From Micromonospora arborensis (GTDB taxonomy: Bacteria > Actinomycetota > Actinomycetes > Mycobacteriales > Micromonosporaceae): 64,000 nucleotides of DNA. Numbering within the stretch: the stretch's first letter is position 1; each line of letters opens with the position of its first letter. Shown here one piece after another: positions 8,790 through 17,000 of the stretch. The position numbers were made by a program, and so were the translations under genes. A model generated the notes under the pieces. That model worked only from the letters and a program-made list of their open reading frames with translations, was not told the DNA's origin and ran no database searches. The stretch spans positions 141,828 through 205,827 of the forward strand of contig NZ_PYBV01000030.1 of assembly GCF_003205615.1 (NCBI RefSeq). The letters are read 5' to 3'.

Positions 8790-9601
8790 GACAGCGCCCT
8801 CCTCTGTGCGAGCCGGACGGCGCCGTCGGACAGCAGCCCGAGCAGTCCGTACAGCACGAGTCCAACGATGATCACGTCGGTCTGGCCGTACTCGCGGGCC
8901 AGTTCCATCATGTAGCCGATGCCGCTCGTCGAGTTGATCTGCTCGACGACGACCAGGGACAGCCACGCCCCGACGACCGCGAACCGCATACCGAGCAGGA
9001 AGCCGGGCAGCGCGCCGGGCAGCACGATCCGGCGGATGAAGTCGGTCCGCCGCAGGCGCAGCGACTCGCCCAGTTCGACGTAGCGGGTGTCGATGGTGCG
9101 CAGCCCGTTGTGGGTGTGTATGTAGACGGGGACGAACACACCCAACGTGATGGTGATGACCTTCATCTGCTCGCCGATGCCGAACCAGAGGACGAGTAGC
9201 GGGATCAGGGCGAGGGCCGGGATGGCCCGCTTGATCTGGATCGGGCCGTCGAGGATGGCCTCACCCCACCGGCTCAGGCCCGCGAGCAGGGCCAGCACCG
9301 TGCCGATCACGGTGCCGATGACGAGACCCAGGCCGGCCCGTTGGGCCGAGATGGCCAGGTTGTCCTGCAGTCGGCCGTCGGCGATGAGGTCACCCGCCGT
9401 CGTCACCACGGTCCAGGGCGCCGACAGGGTACGCGGGTCGAGCCAACCGGCTGCCGAACCGGCCGCCCACACCGCCAGGAGCAGGAGCGGTCCAACCGCC
9501 CCTCCGAACGGGATGGGGCGGCCCGGCTTCAGTCGGCGTCGCGGCCGGCCGGCCGGGACGGTGGCGGCCGGCCGGGGCCGGGTCAGCGTCGTGGCGGTCA
9601 C
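8765..9601 (-). CDS. SsuC/TauC-like ABC transporter permease
   Basis: A 278-residue inner-membrane permease of the BPD_transp_1 type with about six transmembrane helices. The EAA-like coupling loop is in VELGESLRLRRTDFIRRIVLPGALPGFLLG, which contacts the ATPase. The sequences IKRAIPALALIPLLVLWFGIGE and VVVEQINSTSGIGYMM are characteristic of sulfonate/nitrate/taurine permeases. The GTG start at 9601 overlaps the lipoprotein stop as GTGA. It sits between the binding protein and the ATPase genes, the standard ssuACB order. Confidence 0.92.
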   Translation of the reverse strand: MTATTLTRPRPAATVPAGRPRRRLKPGRPIPFGGAVGPLLLLAVWAAGSAAGWLDPRTLSAPWTVVTTAGDLIADGRLQDNLAISAQRAGLGLVIGTVIGTVLALLAGLSRWGEAILDGPIQIKRAIPALALIPLLVLWFGIGEQMKVITITLGVFVPVYIHTHNGLRTIDTRYVELGESLRLRRTDFIRRIVLPGALPGFLLGMRFAVVGAWLSLVVVEQINSTSGIGYMMELAREYGQTDVIIVGLVLYGLLGLLSDGAVRLAQRRALSWRRTMAD

Positions 9602-10662
9602 CTGGTGCCTCCCGCAGCCAGCGCGTCGGCGCCGACGGATTCGTACCGTCGGTCGTACAGGTCCTCGGCCTTGAGGGGCTTGTTGCCCGTCTCCTTGGCC
9701 AGCAGGTCTATGGTCTCCTGGTGCCGGCCGATGGCCTCGGTCCAGTCGGCCGGGATGTCGGCCACGCCGCCGTTCTCGACGAGCCACCGGCCGTCGTCGG
9801 CGGTCAGGCCCTGGTCCTTGACGTAGTACCGCTCGATCCACTCGTCGGGATTGGCCTCGCGCCACCGCCAGGCCCGTGCCCACGCCTGCACGTACTCGCG
9901 GATCGCCGCCGCCTTGGCCGGATCACCGAGGACGGTGACGGGGGCGTACAGGTGACCGGGGTCGTCCCGTAGTCCGTGGGCGATCGCGGTCGCGCCGTCC
10001 CGGCCGTACTTGCTCTCGTAGCGTTTGATCTGCACGCCTCCGATCGGCGCCACCTCGACCTGGCGGCTCGCGAGCGCCGTCGCGTAGACGTCGCCGGTGC
10101 TCGGCAGCTCGACCAGCTTGACGTCCTTCTTGGCCAGGCCGGCCTTCTTGAGTACCCGCAGCACCAGCGCCCCCTGTGCCTGCCCCGGGCTGTACGCGAT
10201 CTTCTTCCCACGGAGGTCAGCGAGGGTGGCGACCGTGACGCCGGGTGCGATGCCGAGCCGGTAGATGGCGTGGTTGAGCGGGTCTTGGCGGTACTTCGAG
10301 GCGACGATCTTCGTGGGGATGTTCGTCCAGTGCGAGTGGATCGGCGGGATGTCCGCCACCGACCCGACGTCCAGCGCCTTCGCGCGGAATGCCTCCAGGG
10401 TCTGTGGGCCGCCGCTGATGTTCGCCCATTCCACGTCGAAGGTCAGCTTCTCCGCCTCTCCGGAGAACTCGATCGCCTTCTGGTGCTCCTTGTCCCCGAT
10501 GACGAGCCTGGTGCCCTTCGGCACGGCCTGCGGCAGTGGTGCGGTGGCGGCCAGGGCCGCGGCGGGGGTCTCGTCGCCGGCGCAGGCGGTGAGGCCCAGC
10601 GTGACCGCGCCGAGGGTCGCGGACAGAAAGGCTCGGCGATCCAGGAGGGATGGTGACGTCAC
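9598..10662 (-). CDS. SsuA-like substrate-binding lipoprotein
   Basis: A 354-residue periplasmic-binding-protein-fold lipoprotein (NMT1/SsuA-like). Signal region RRAFLSATLGAVTLGLTAC ends in an LTAC lipobox, so the mature protein would be lipid-anchored at the Cys; the RR pair also allows Tat export. The body shows DVGSVADIPPIHSHW and LRGKKIAYSPGQAQGALVLR, both typical of aliphatic-sulfonate binding proteins. The GTG start at 10662 directly follows the flavin reductase TAA and has AAGGAG about 7 nt upstream. It captures the organosulfur substrate for the permease/ATPase encoded downstream; the exact ligand is unknown. Confidence 0.9.
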   Translation of the reverse strand: MTSPSLLDRRAFLSATLGAVTLGLTACAGDETPAAALAATAPLPQAVPKGTRLVIGDKEHQKAIEFSGEAEKLTFDVEWANISGGPQTLEAFRAKALDVGSVADIPPIHSHWTNIPTKIVASKYRQDPLNHAIYRLGIAPGVTVATLADLRGKKIAYSPGQAQGALVLRVLKKAGLAKKDVKLVELPSTGDVYATALASRQVEVAPIGGVQIKRYESKYGRDGATAIAHGLRDDPGHLYAPVTVLGDPAKAAAIREYVQAWARAWRWREANPDEWIERYYVKDQGLTADDGRWLVENGGVADIPADWTEAIGRHQETIDLLAKETGNKPLKAEDLYDRRYESVGADALAAGGTR

Positions 10663-11172
10663 TTACGACTCCTTCGTGGCTGGTTGCAGGGCCGCGTAGC
10701 GCCCCATGTGGTAGAGCAGGGGTGCGCCGTCGCTGTGCCCACCGATCAGTGGCTCGGCGAGCACGATCGCGTGGTCACCGGCGGGCACCCGCTGGGTCAC
10801 GCGACACAGGAGCCAGGCGACCGGCTCGTCCAGTAGCGGCACCCCGTGCCGCCCGTAGCGCCAGCGCGGGTGGGCGAACCGGTCGATGCCGCTGGTGGCG
10901 AAATTCCGCGCGACGTTCTCCTGGTCCGCGCCGAGCAGGTGCACCGCGACGTGCTCCGCACCGGCGATCGTCGGCCAACTCGATGACGATCGGGCCAGGC
11001 AGAACGACACCAGGGGCGGGCGCAGGGACACCGACGTGAGCGAGGTGACGGTGAACCCGACCGGCGGCTCACCCGCGGCGGTGACCACCGCGACCGAGGC
11101 GGCCTGCCGGCGCAGGAGAGCACGGAAGGTGTCCGGGTCGACCGGGGTCACGGGTTCGGCAATGACAGTCAT
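10663..11172 (-). CDS. Flavin reductase (HpaC-like flavin_reduct domain)
   Basis: A 169-residue split-barrel flavin reductase that uses NAD(P)H to make free reduced flavin for a two-component monooxygenase. Seen: FRALLRRQAASVAVVTA at the N terminus, PPVGFTVTSLTSVSLRPPLV (flavin-binding region), NVARNFATSG and the late GDHAIVLAEPLIGG. It is the first protein-coding gene of the sulfur operon and the second flavin reductase in it, which suits an operon with two flavin-dependent monooxygenases. ATG 11172 has AGGAGG upstream. It lies 156 bp downstream of the poly-Cys leader ORF. Confidence 0.9.
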   Translation of the reverse strand: MTVIAEPVTPVDPDTFRALLRRQAASVAVVTAAGEPPVGFTVTSLTSVSLRPPLVSFCLARSSSSWPTIAGAEHVAVHLLGADQENVARNFATSGIDRFAHPRWRYGRHGVPLLDEPVAWLLCRVTQRVPAGDHAIVLAEPLIGGHSDGAPLLYHMGRYAALQPATKES

Positions 11173-11328
11173 GACGGTCCTCCTGGGTCGACAACGACGG
11201 GTACGCGCCGCCACGGGTAGGCATGGACGTGCGGCGGCGCGCGGATCCGATGATCGGTTCGAGGAGACGGCTGCCGGTCGTCGTCGAGCCGGCGGCGCCG
11301 CAGGTGGGAGAAGCGGGGGAACGCTCGC
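11173..11328 (-). promoter_or_regulatory. Untranslated attenuator region between leader ORF and sulfur operon
   Basis: 156 bp between the poly-Cys leader stop and the first operon gene, with no credible ORF. On the minus strand a CUCCUC stretch (around 11259-11264) can pair over about 5 bp with the AGGAGG ribosome site just before 11172. This would allow ribosome position on the leader to switch access to the start. The pairing was found by eye and no folding was computed. Confidence 0.4.
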
Positions 11329-11424
11329 TCAGCGGCAACAGCCGCAGGCGGCGGTCCAGCCACGGCAGCATCCCCGCGACACCGCGATGGCGGTGCCCTG
11401 AAGCAGGGTGTGCTGGCTGGTCAT
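11329..11424 (-). CDS. Poly-cysteine leader peptide (putative cysteine-responsive attenuator)
   Basis: A 31-codon ORF starting ATG ACC AGC CAG CAC and ending with SRGCCRGW then TAACGCCR before TGA. Cys codons fall at positions 19, 20, 27, 29 and 30, five in the last 13 codons, extraordinary for a short actinobacterial ORF. A promoter (TTGACA, 16 bp, TAGCGT) ends 7 nt before the ATG, so the transcript should begin at or beside the start codon, making the ORF leaderless. Leaderless poly-Cys leader ORFs acting as cysteine-sensing attenuators of sulfur operons are known in mycobacteria. Here the ORF precedes an organosulfur operon. Too short for ordinary gene callers. Function inferred, not shown. 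Confidence 0.75.
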   Translation of the reverse strand: MTSQHTLLQGTAIAVSRGCCRGWTAACGCCR

Positions 11425-11431
11425 GGATACG

Positions 11432-11459
11432 ACGCTAACCCACAATTCCTATGTGTCAA
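11432..11459 (-). promoter_or_regulatory. Sigma70-type promoter of the sulfur operon
   Basis: On the minus strand TTGACA (11454-11459) and TAGCGT (11432-11437) are separated by 16 bp, a consensus -35 and a TAnnnT -10. The -10 ends 7 nt before the leader ATG at 11424, placing transcription start at or next to the start codon. Confidence 0.65.
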
Positions 11460-11590
11460 CTAGGTTTTCATGCGCTGGGACGGGTCCGATCGATGGCGGG
11501 GTCGTCGTCCCGGCCCGGAAGGTCCCGCTCGACCCGCTTGACTACGATAGAAATCTGTCGATGTCTTGCGGAGTTGAAGGAGGCACCACC

Positions 11591-12946
11591 ATGCCCACGC
11601 CAGGTCGAGGACGCGTACCCGCCCGGGTCCGCCCGGTCCTCGCCGCCGTTGTGTCCGTCCTCGTCGTGGGGGTGCTCGCCAGCCCCGGGCCGGCCAGGGC
11701 CGCCGATCCGCCGCCCAGGCTGGACAACCCGTACGTCGACGCTCGGGTCTACGTCAATCCCGAGTGGGCCGAGCGCGCCGCCGCCGAGCCGGGCGGCGAG
11801 GCGGTCGCCGGCCAACCGACCGCCGTCTGGCTGGACCGGATCGCGAGGATCGAGGGGGAGGCTGGGGGGATGGGCCTGCGCGAGCATCTGGACGCCGCAC
11901 TCGCGCAGCACGCCGACCTCATCCAGTTGACGCTCTACGACCTGCCCGCCCGCGACTGCGGTCGACGGGCACCGCCGGGTGAGCTGTCAATCGAGGATTC
12001 CGCACGGTACCGGGCGGAGTTCATCGATCCGATTGTCGAGATCCTCGCCGCTCCCCGCTACGCCGACCTGCGGATCGTCACCTTCGTCGAACCGAACTCG
12101 CTGCCCAACCTTGTGGTCAACACCGGCTCCCGGTACACCGCCACCCCGGCCTGCGACGAGGTGCAGGCACGCGGCACCTACCAGCAGGGGATCGGATACG
12201 CCCTGGCCCGGCTCGGCGCCATCCCCAACGTCTACGCGTACCTGGACATCAGTCACCACGCCGAAGTCGGCTGGCCGGAGGATTCCGGTCCGCTGACCGC
12301 GTTGCTGTTCCAGGCCGCGACCGCCGCCGGCAGCACGGTGACGAACGTACACGGCTTCGTCGCCAACACCGCCAACTACTCCGTGCTGCGCGAGGAGTAC
12401 TTCCGCGCCGACGACGTCATCAACGGCCAGCCGGTGTACCAGTCCAGGTGGGTCGACTGGAACCCGTTCATCGACGAGGTGCCCTACGCGCAGCACCTGC
12501 GCGAACTGCTGGCGGGGGCGGGCTTCTCCCCGGAGGCGGGCGTCATCGTCGACACCTCCCGCAACGGCTGGGGCGGCCCGGCCCGACCCACCGGGCCGGT
12601 GACCGCGAGTGATGTGAACACGTACGTCGACGGCAGCCGGATCGATCGACGGGCCAGGGTCGGGAACTGGTGCAACCAAAAGGGCGCCGGCCTCGGCCAG
12701 CGGCCAGCCGTCGAACCGGAACCGGGCATCGACGCCTACGTGTGGGTCAAGCCGCCCGGCGAGTCCGACGGCGCGAGTGGCAGCCCGAACACCGGCCAAC
12801 CGTACGAGCCGCTGTGCGACCCGTACTACCAGCCGCCCCGCGGTTCCTCGTATGGCACCGGGGCGATGCCGGACGCCCCGCCGTTCGGAGAGTGGTTCCC
12901 GGCGCACTTCCGTCAGTTGCTGGCCAACGCCTGGCCACCGGTCTGA
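11591..12946 (+). CDS. Secreted GH6 cellobiohydrolase/endoglucanase-like protein
   Basis: A 451-residue glycoside hydrolase family 6 protein that would cut beta-1,4-glucan (cellulose) outside the cell. Residues 1-37 are a signal peptide with a VLAAVVSVLVVGVLA core and a PARA cleavage site. Family motifs: LTLYDLPARDC (acid/base Asp region), VTFVEPNSLPNLV, AYLDISHHAEVGW, VDTSRNGWGG, GNWCNQKGAGLG and DAYVWVKPPGESDG. No carbohydrate-binding module is attached. The ATG at 11591 has GGAGG 9 nt upstream; a longer in-frame ORF back to 11408 runs through the promoter region of the divergent sulfur operon and is unlikely. The gene is monocistronic. Confidence 0.9.
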   Translation: MPTPGRGRVPARVRPVLAAVVSVLVVGVLASPGPARAADPPPRLDNPYVDARVYVNPEWAERAAAEPGGEAVAGQPTAVWLDRIARIEGEAGGMGLREHLDAALAQHADLIQLTLYDLPARDCGRRAPPGELSIEDSARYRAEFIDPIVEILAAPRYADLRIVTFVEPNSLPNLVVNTGSRYTATPACDEVQARGTYQQGIGYALARLGAIPNVYAYLDISHHAEVGWPEDSGPLTALLFQAATAAGSTVTNVHGFVANTANYSVLREEYFRADDVINGQPVYQSRWVDWNPFIDEVPYAQHLRELLAGAGFSPEAGVIVDTSRNGWGGPARPTGPVTASDVNTYVDGSRIDRRARVGNWCNQKGAGLGQRPAVEPEPGIDAYVWVKPPGESDGASGSPNTGQPYEPLCDPYYQPPRGSSYGTGAMPDAPPFGEWFPAHFRQLLANAWPPV

Positions 12947-13143
12947 CGGTCGCCGAAGCGGGCCGGTGCGGGCGGCGCATGGCCGCCTGCACCCGTCGTG
13001 CCCGTCTCAGCTCGACCGCACCGGGGTCGCCCGGTTCAGCGCCGGCGGCCTAATTGATCAACATTGTGTGAACTGCCGTGGTGCTCGACCTGACCATGCA
13101 TTGACGAGCTCTCGGGATGACCTGAGCCCGTACGACGCGCGAG

Positions 13144-13158
13144 CCAGGACAATCCTGG
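13144..13158. repeat. Inverted repeat upstream of surface locus
   Basis: CCAGGA and TCCTGG flank CAA. It lies about 50-60 bp upstream of the DUF916-like gene, within the 259-bp spacer after the cellulase gene, and could be an operator or a small hairpin. The rest of that spacer shows only a possible -10 (TACGAT near 13180). Confidence 0.3.
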
Positions 13159-13205
13159 TAACGCTGCGACCGTCGCCAGTTACGATAAGTGCCTATTTTT
13201 CGTAG

Positions 13206-13940
13206 TTGATCCACCCTGGACAGGTGCTGACCTTGCCTCACATTTCGGGTGCCGTGCTGCCGGTGCTGTTGGCATTGACGCCGATCGTGCCGGCGTATGC
13301 CACTCCGCCGGAGCCGTCGGACTTCACGCTGACCGTCAGCCCCAGCCGGATGGTCGTACCGGCCGACGAGATCGGGCAGCCGCGGCAGTTCACCGTGACC
13401 AACGGCGGTCGGTCGGCGATCGACGTGTCCACACGAACGGCGAGCTTCGTGGTGGACTCCACCGGAGAGTTGACGTTCCGGTCGGACGCGGCACGCACGG
13501 CGATCGGCTGGGTCACGGTGGGCCCGGAGCATTTTCGGCTCGCTCCCGGCGCGGCCAAGCTGGTGGACCTCCGGATCGCGGTGCCGGCGAGCGCCGAGCC
13601 CGGCGAGCATCAGGTGGCGGTGATCTTCTCGACGCCACCGCCGGCCGGTGCCCGTGGGTTGAGCGTGCGCCGCAGCGTCGGGGCGCCGGTCTACGTCACG
13701 GTGCCGGGCGACGCGGTCGAAGCGGGTCGAGCGGGGAGCGCGCGGGCGACGGGTGTCGTCCTCCCGTTGCACCTCGTTGGCCCGACGGTGGGTGGCCTCG
13801 TACTCCTGCTCCTGCTCGGCTGGATGTTCCGGCGCCGCCGGGTCAGGCCCGCTGCGGTGCCGCCGGCGGCGTCCACGTTGGCCGGCGACGGGGACCATCA
13901 GGCGTCGTCGACGTCGGCCCCGGCCCATCGCGGCCGGTAA
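13206..13940 (+). CDS. DUF916-like (WxL-interacting-type) membrane-anchored surface protein
   Basis: About 244 residues: an N-terminal signal segment (AVLPVLLALTPIVPAYA), an Ig-like beta domain (about 30-155) and a C-terminal transmembrane helix (about 185-205, VGGLVLLLLLGWMF) followed by an RRRRVR stop-transfer cluster and a short tail. FTLTVSPSRMVVPA, QFTVTNGGRSAIDV, FRLAPGAAKLVDLRI and PGEHQVAVIFSTPP match the layout of DUF916 proteins that partner WxL-domain proteins in Gram-positives. The start is uncertain: TTG 13206, GTG 13224 and TTG 13233 are in frame and none has a strong ribosome site. It is followed after 140 bp by the giant DUF11 gene, so it may tether that assembly to the membrane (inference). 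Confidence 0.7.
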   Translation: MIHPGQVLTLPHISGAVLPVLLALTPIVPAYATPPEPSDFTLTVSPSRMVVPADEIGQPRQFTVTNGGRSAIDVSTRTASFVVDSTGELTFRSDAARTAIGWVTVGPEHFRLAPGAAKLVDLRIAVPASAEPGEHQVAVIFSTPPPAGARGLSVRRSVGAPVYVTVPGDAVEAGRAGSARATGVVLPLHLVGPTVGGLVLLLLLGWMFRRRRVRPAAVPPAASTLAGDGDHQASSTSAPAHRGR

Positions 13941-14080
13941 GCACCGCTCGGTCCGTCCTGATTGGTTCGGCCGCCCCCGCCGAGCGGTTCTCATGATTTG
14001 CGGCGGTTTGTCCTTTTTTTGCCAATTTCACACTGAATGCGCCTATTGGCTGTCATACCCTTACTGCGGCTTACGAAGGG

Positions 14081-17000
14081 TTGACGCATGCACATGGCGA
14101 TGGTGAATGGCTTTACGGCGAGCCGGGGTCGGAGCGGTGCGGCCGCGACGAACGGTGTGCGTACCGCCGCGACGGTCACGATCGTCGCCGGCTCGGACCC
14201 GGTCCGTTGAACGCCCGCACCCCCACCCGCACCCGGCGCGTGTTCAGCCACGGAGGGGTCCGACGCCGGACCGCCTTCGGCGTCGTCAGCACCGTGCTGG
14301 CCACTCTGATCGCCGTGCTCAACCCGGTCGTCGCCGAGGCGGCCGGCACCGTCCTGTTCAACCAGCCCTTCCACAACAACACCCCGGACGGGCTCGGTCC
14401 GATCGTCCTGCCGGCCCTGCCCGCATCGTCCACCACCTCGAACTTCGCCTGCCTCACCGCCTCCGGCAACGTCAGCACCGGAGCGCTGCACAGCTGTGCG
14501 ACGCAGACCGACGCGCCCGGCAGCGGCAAGCTGCGACTCACCGACGCCACCATCAACCGGACCGGTGGGCTCTTCGGGGCAACCAGCGTGCCCACCGCGT
14601 CCGGCCTGGACATGACCTTCAACCTCTACCAGTACGGCAACACCGGCGGCGCGGACGGGATGACCCTGGTGCTCGCCGCGGTCGATCCCGCCAACCCGGC
14701 CGCGCCGGCCACCATCGGCCAGTCCGGGGGAGGGCTGGGCTACACCGGTACGAGGACACTGCCGGGTCTGGCCAACGGCTACCTGGGCATCGGGTTCGAC
14801 GTCTTCGGCAACTACAGCACCACCACCTACCAGGGGAGCGGCTGTACCGACCCAGCCTTCGTCACCGCCTCCAGGATTCCGGGTCAGGTGCTCGTCCGGG
14901 GACCCGGTCGGGGCACGGTCGGCTACTGCGGGCTGAACAGCACCGCCACCAACGGGTCGTCGCCAGTGGTCCCACTGCGGGCGAACAACCGCGCCGCCTC
15001 GGTCGTACCGGTCGAGGTGGTCATCAACCCGACCACCTCGTCGTTCACCACCGACTCCGGTCTGGTGGTGGCGGCCGGACGCTACATGGTGGTCTTCCGG
15101 CCGGTCGGCGCGAGCGTCTCGCGGGTCCTGGAGGGGCCGCTTCCCGCGGTCGCCGCCGGCCTCTACCCCTCGCCGACCTGGCTGAACAGCAACGGCATCC
15201 CGCGCCAACTCGCCTTCGGCTGGGTTGCCTCCACCGGCTCCGTGGTGGACAACCACGAGGTCGACAACACCAATGTCGTGACCTTCAACCCGGTGCCCGA
15301 CCTGAACGTCACGCAGACGAGCTACACCGGCCCGAACCCCCAACCCGGTGATCCGGTCAACTACACGGTGGTTCCCTCGGTCGCCGTCGGCGCCAACGAG
15401 ACCGCCCCGGTCTCGATGACCGCGACCACGCCGACGGGTGTGGTGCCGGTGGGCGCGTTCGGTAGCGGTTGGGTCTGCGCGGCTCCAACGGGGCAGACCG
15501 TCACCTGCACCAACAGCAACGGACCCTTCGCCAACGGGACATCGCTGCCACCGATCTCAGTGGTCGCCATCGTCACCGGGTCCGCCGTCACACCGTCGAT
15601 CATCCAAACCCAGTCGACAGTCACCGCCTCGTCCATCGACGCCAATCCCGCAATCTCCACCACCACGGTCGTGGGCACGCCGCCGGCGACGCCGAGCGGG
15701 ATCACCGTCTCGCCCGCGACGAGCACGATTGCCGGTGGCGTCGCGGTGACGGTCGGCGGGACGGACATCGCCGGGGCGACCGCCATCGAGATCGGCACCA
15801 CGGCGCAGCAGCAGGCCGGCACGCCGGTCGTCCTCCTGCCCTGCCCGTCCGGCCCGGCCGCCGGCTGCTTCACCGTGAACGGCGACGGGACGTTGAGCAT
15901 CTCGTCCATGCCCGCGCGCAGCAGTGCCGCCACGGTGAACGTCACAGTGGTCACCCGGGGTGTCGCCGCCGCCGCCAGCTATGTCTACACCGACGTACCG
16001 GCCACTCCGGCCGCGCCCACCGCGACCGCTGGCCTGGCCAGCGCCACGGTGAACTGGACGGCACCGGCGAGCAACGGCAGCCCGATCACCAGCTACGTCG
16101 TCACCCCGATCCGGAACGGGGTGGCACAGACCCCGATCACCTACGACACTTCCACCACCAGCCGGGTCATCTCCGGGCTGACCCTCGGAGCGAGCTACAC
16201 GTTCACCGTCGCGGCGGTCAACTCGATCGGCACCAGCGCGACGAGTCCGGCGTCGAACGCGGTGGTGCCGTACGCGGTGCCCGGCGCACCCACCATCACG
16301 GCAGCCAGCGCTGGCGACTCGTCGGCCCGGCTGACCTGGACCGCACCCAGCACCGGCGGCAGCCCGATCACCTCCTACGTCATCACCCCGTACATCGGCG
16401 GGGTGGCGCAGACCCCGCAGACCTTCGCCAGCGCGGCAACCACCCAGACGGTGACCGGGTTGACGCCGGGCACGGCGTACACCTTCACGGTGACGGCCCG
16501 CAACGCGGGCGGTGCCGGACCACCGTCGGCGCAGTCCGCGCCGGTCATCCCGAACCAGTCGCCCAGCCTCACCAACCCCGCGCCGCCCGCCGGTGAGGTC
16601 AGCGTCCCCTACAGCAACCAGCTCACCGTCAACGGTGGTACGGCACCGTTCGCCTGGTCGATCAGTGCGGGCAGCCTGCCGCCCGGGGTGACCATCAACG
16701 CGAGCACCGGTCTGCTCTCCGGCACCCCCACGGCCGCCGGGACCTTCGACTTCACCGTCCGGGTGCTCGACGCCAGCAGCCAGGCGGCCACCCAGGCGCT
16801 GAGCATCGTCATCGCGCCGCTGCCCACGCTGACCTTCCCGCCGCCGCCGCAGGGGCAGGTCGGCATCGCCTACAGCACCCAGCTCACGGTGAACGGGGGC
16901 ACCGGCCCGTTCGTCTGGTCGGTGAGCGCGGGCAGCCTGCCGCCCGGGGTGACCCTGAACCCGAGCACCGGTCTGCTCTCCGGCACCCCCACCGTCGGCG

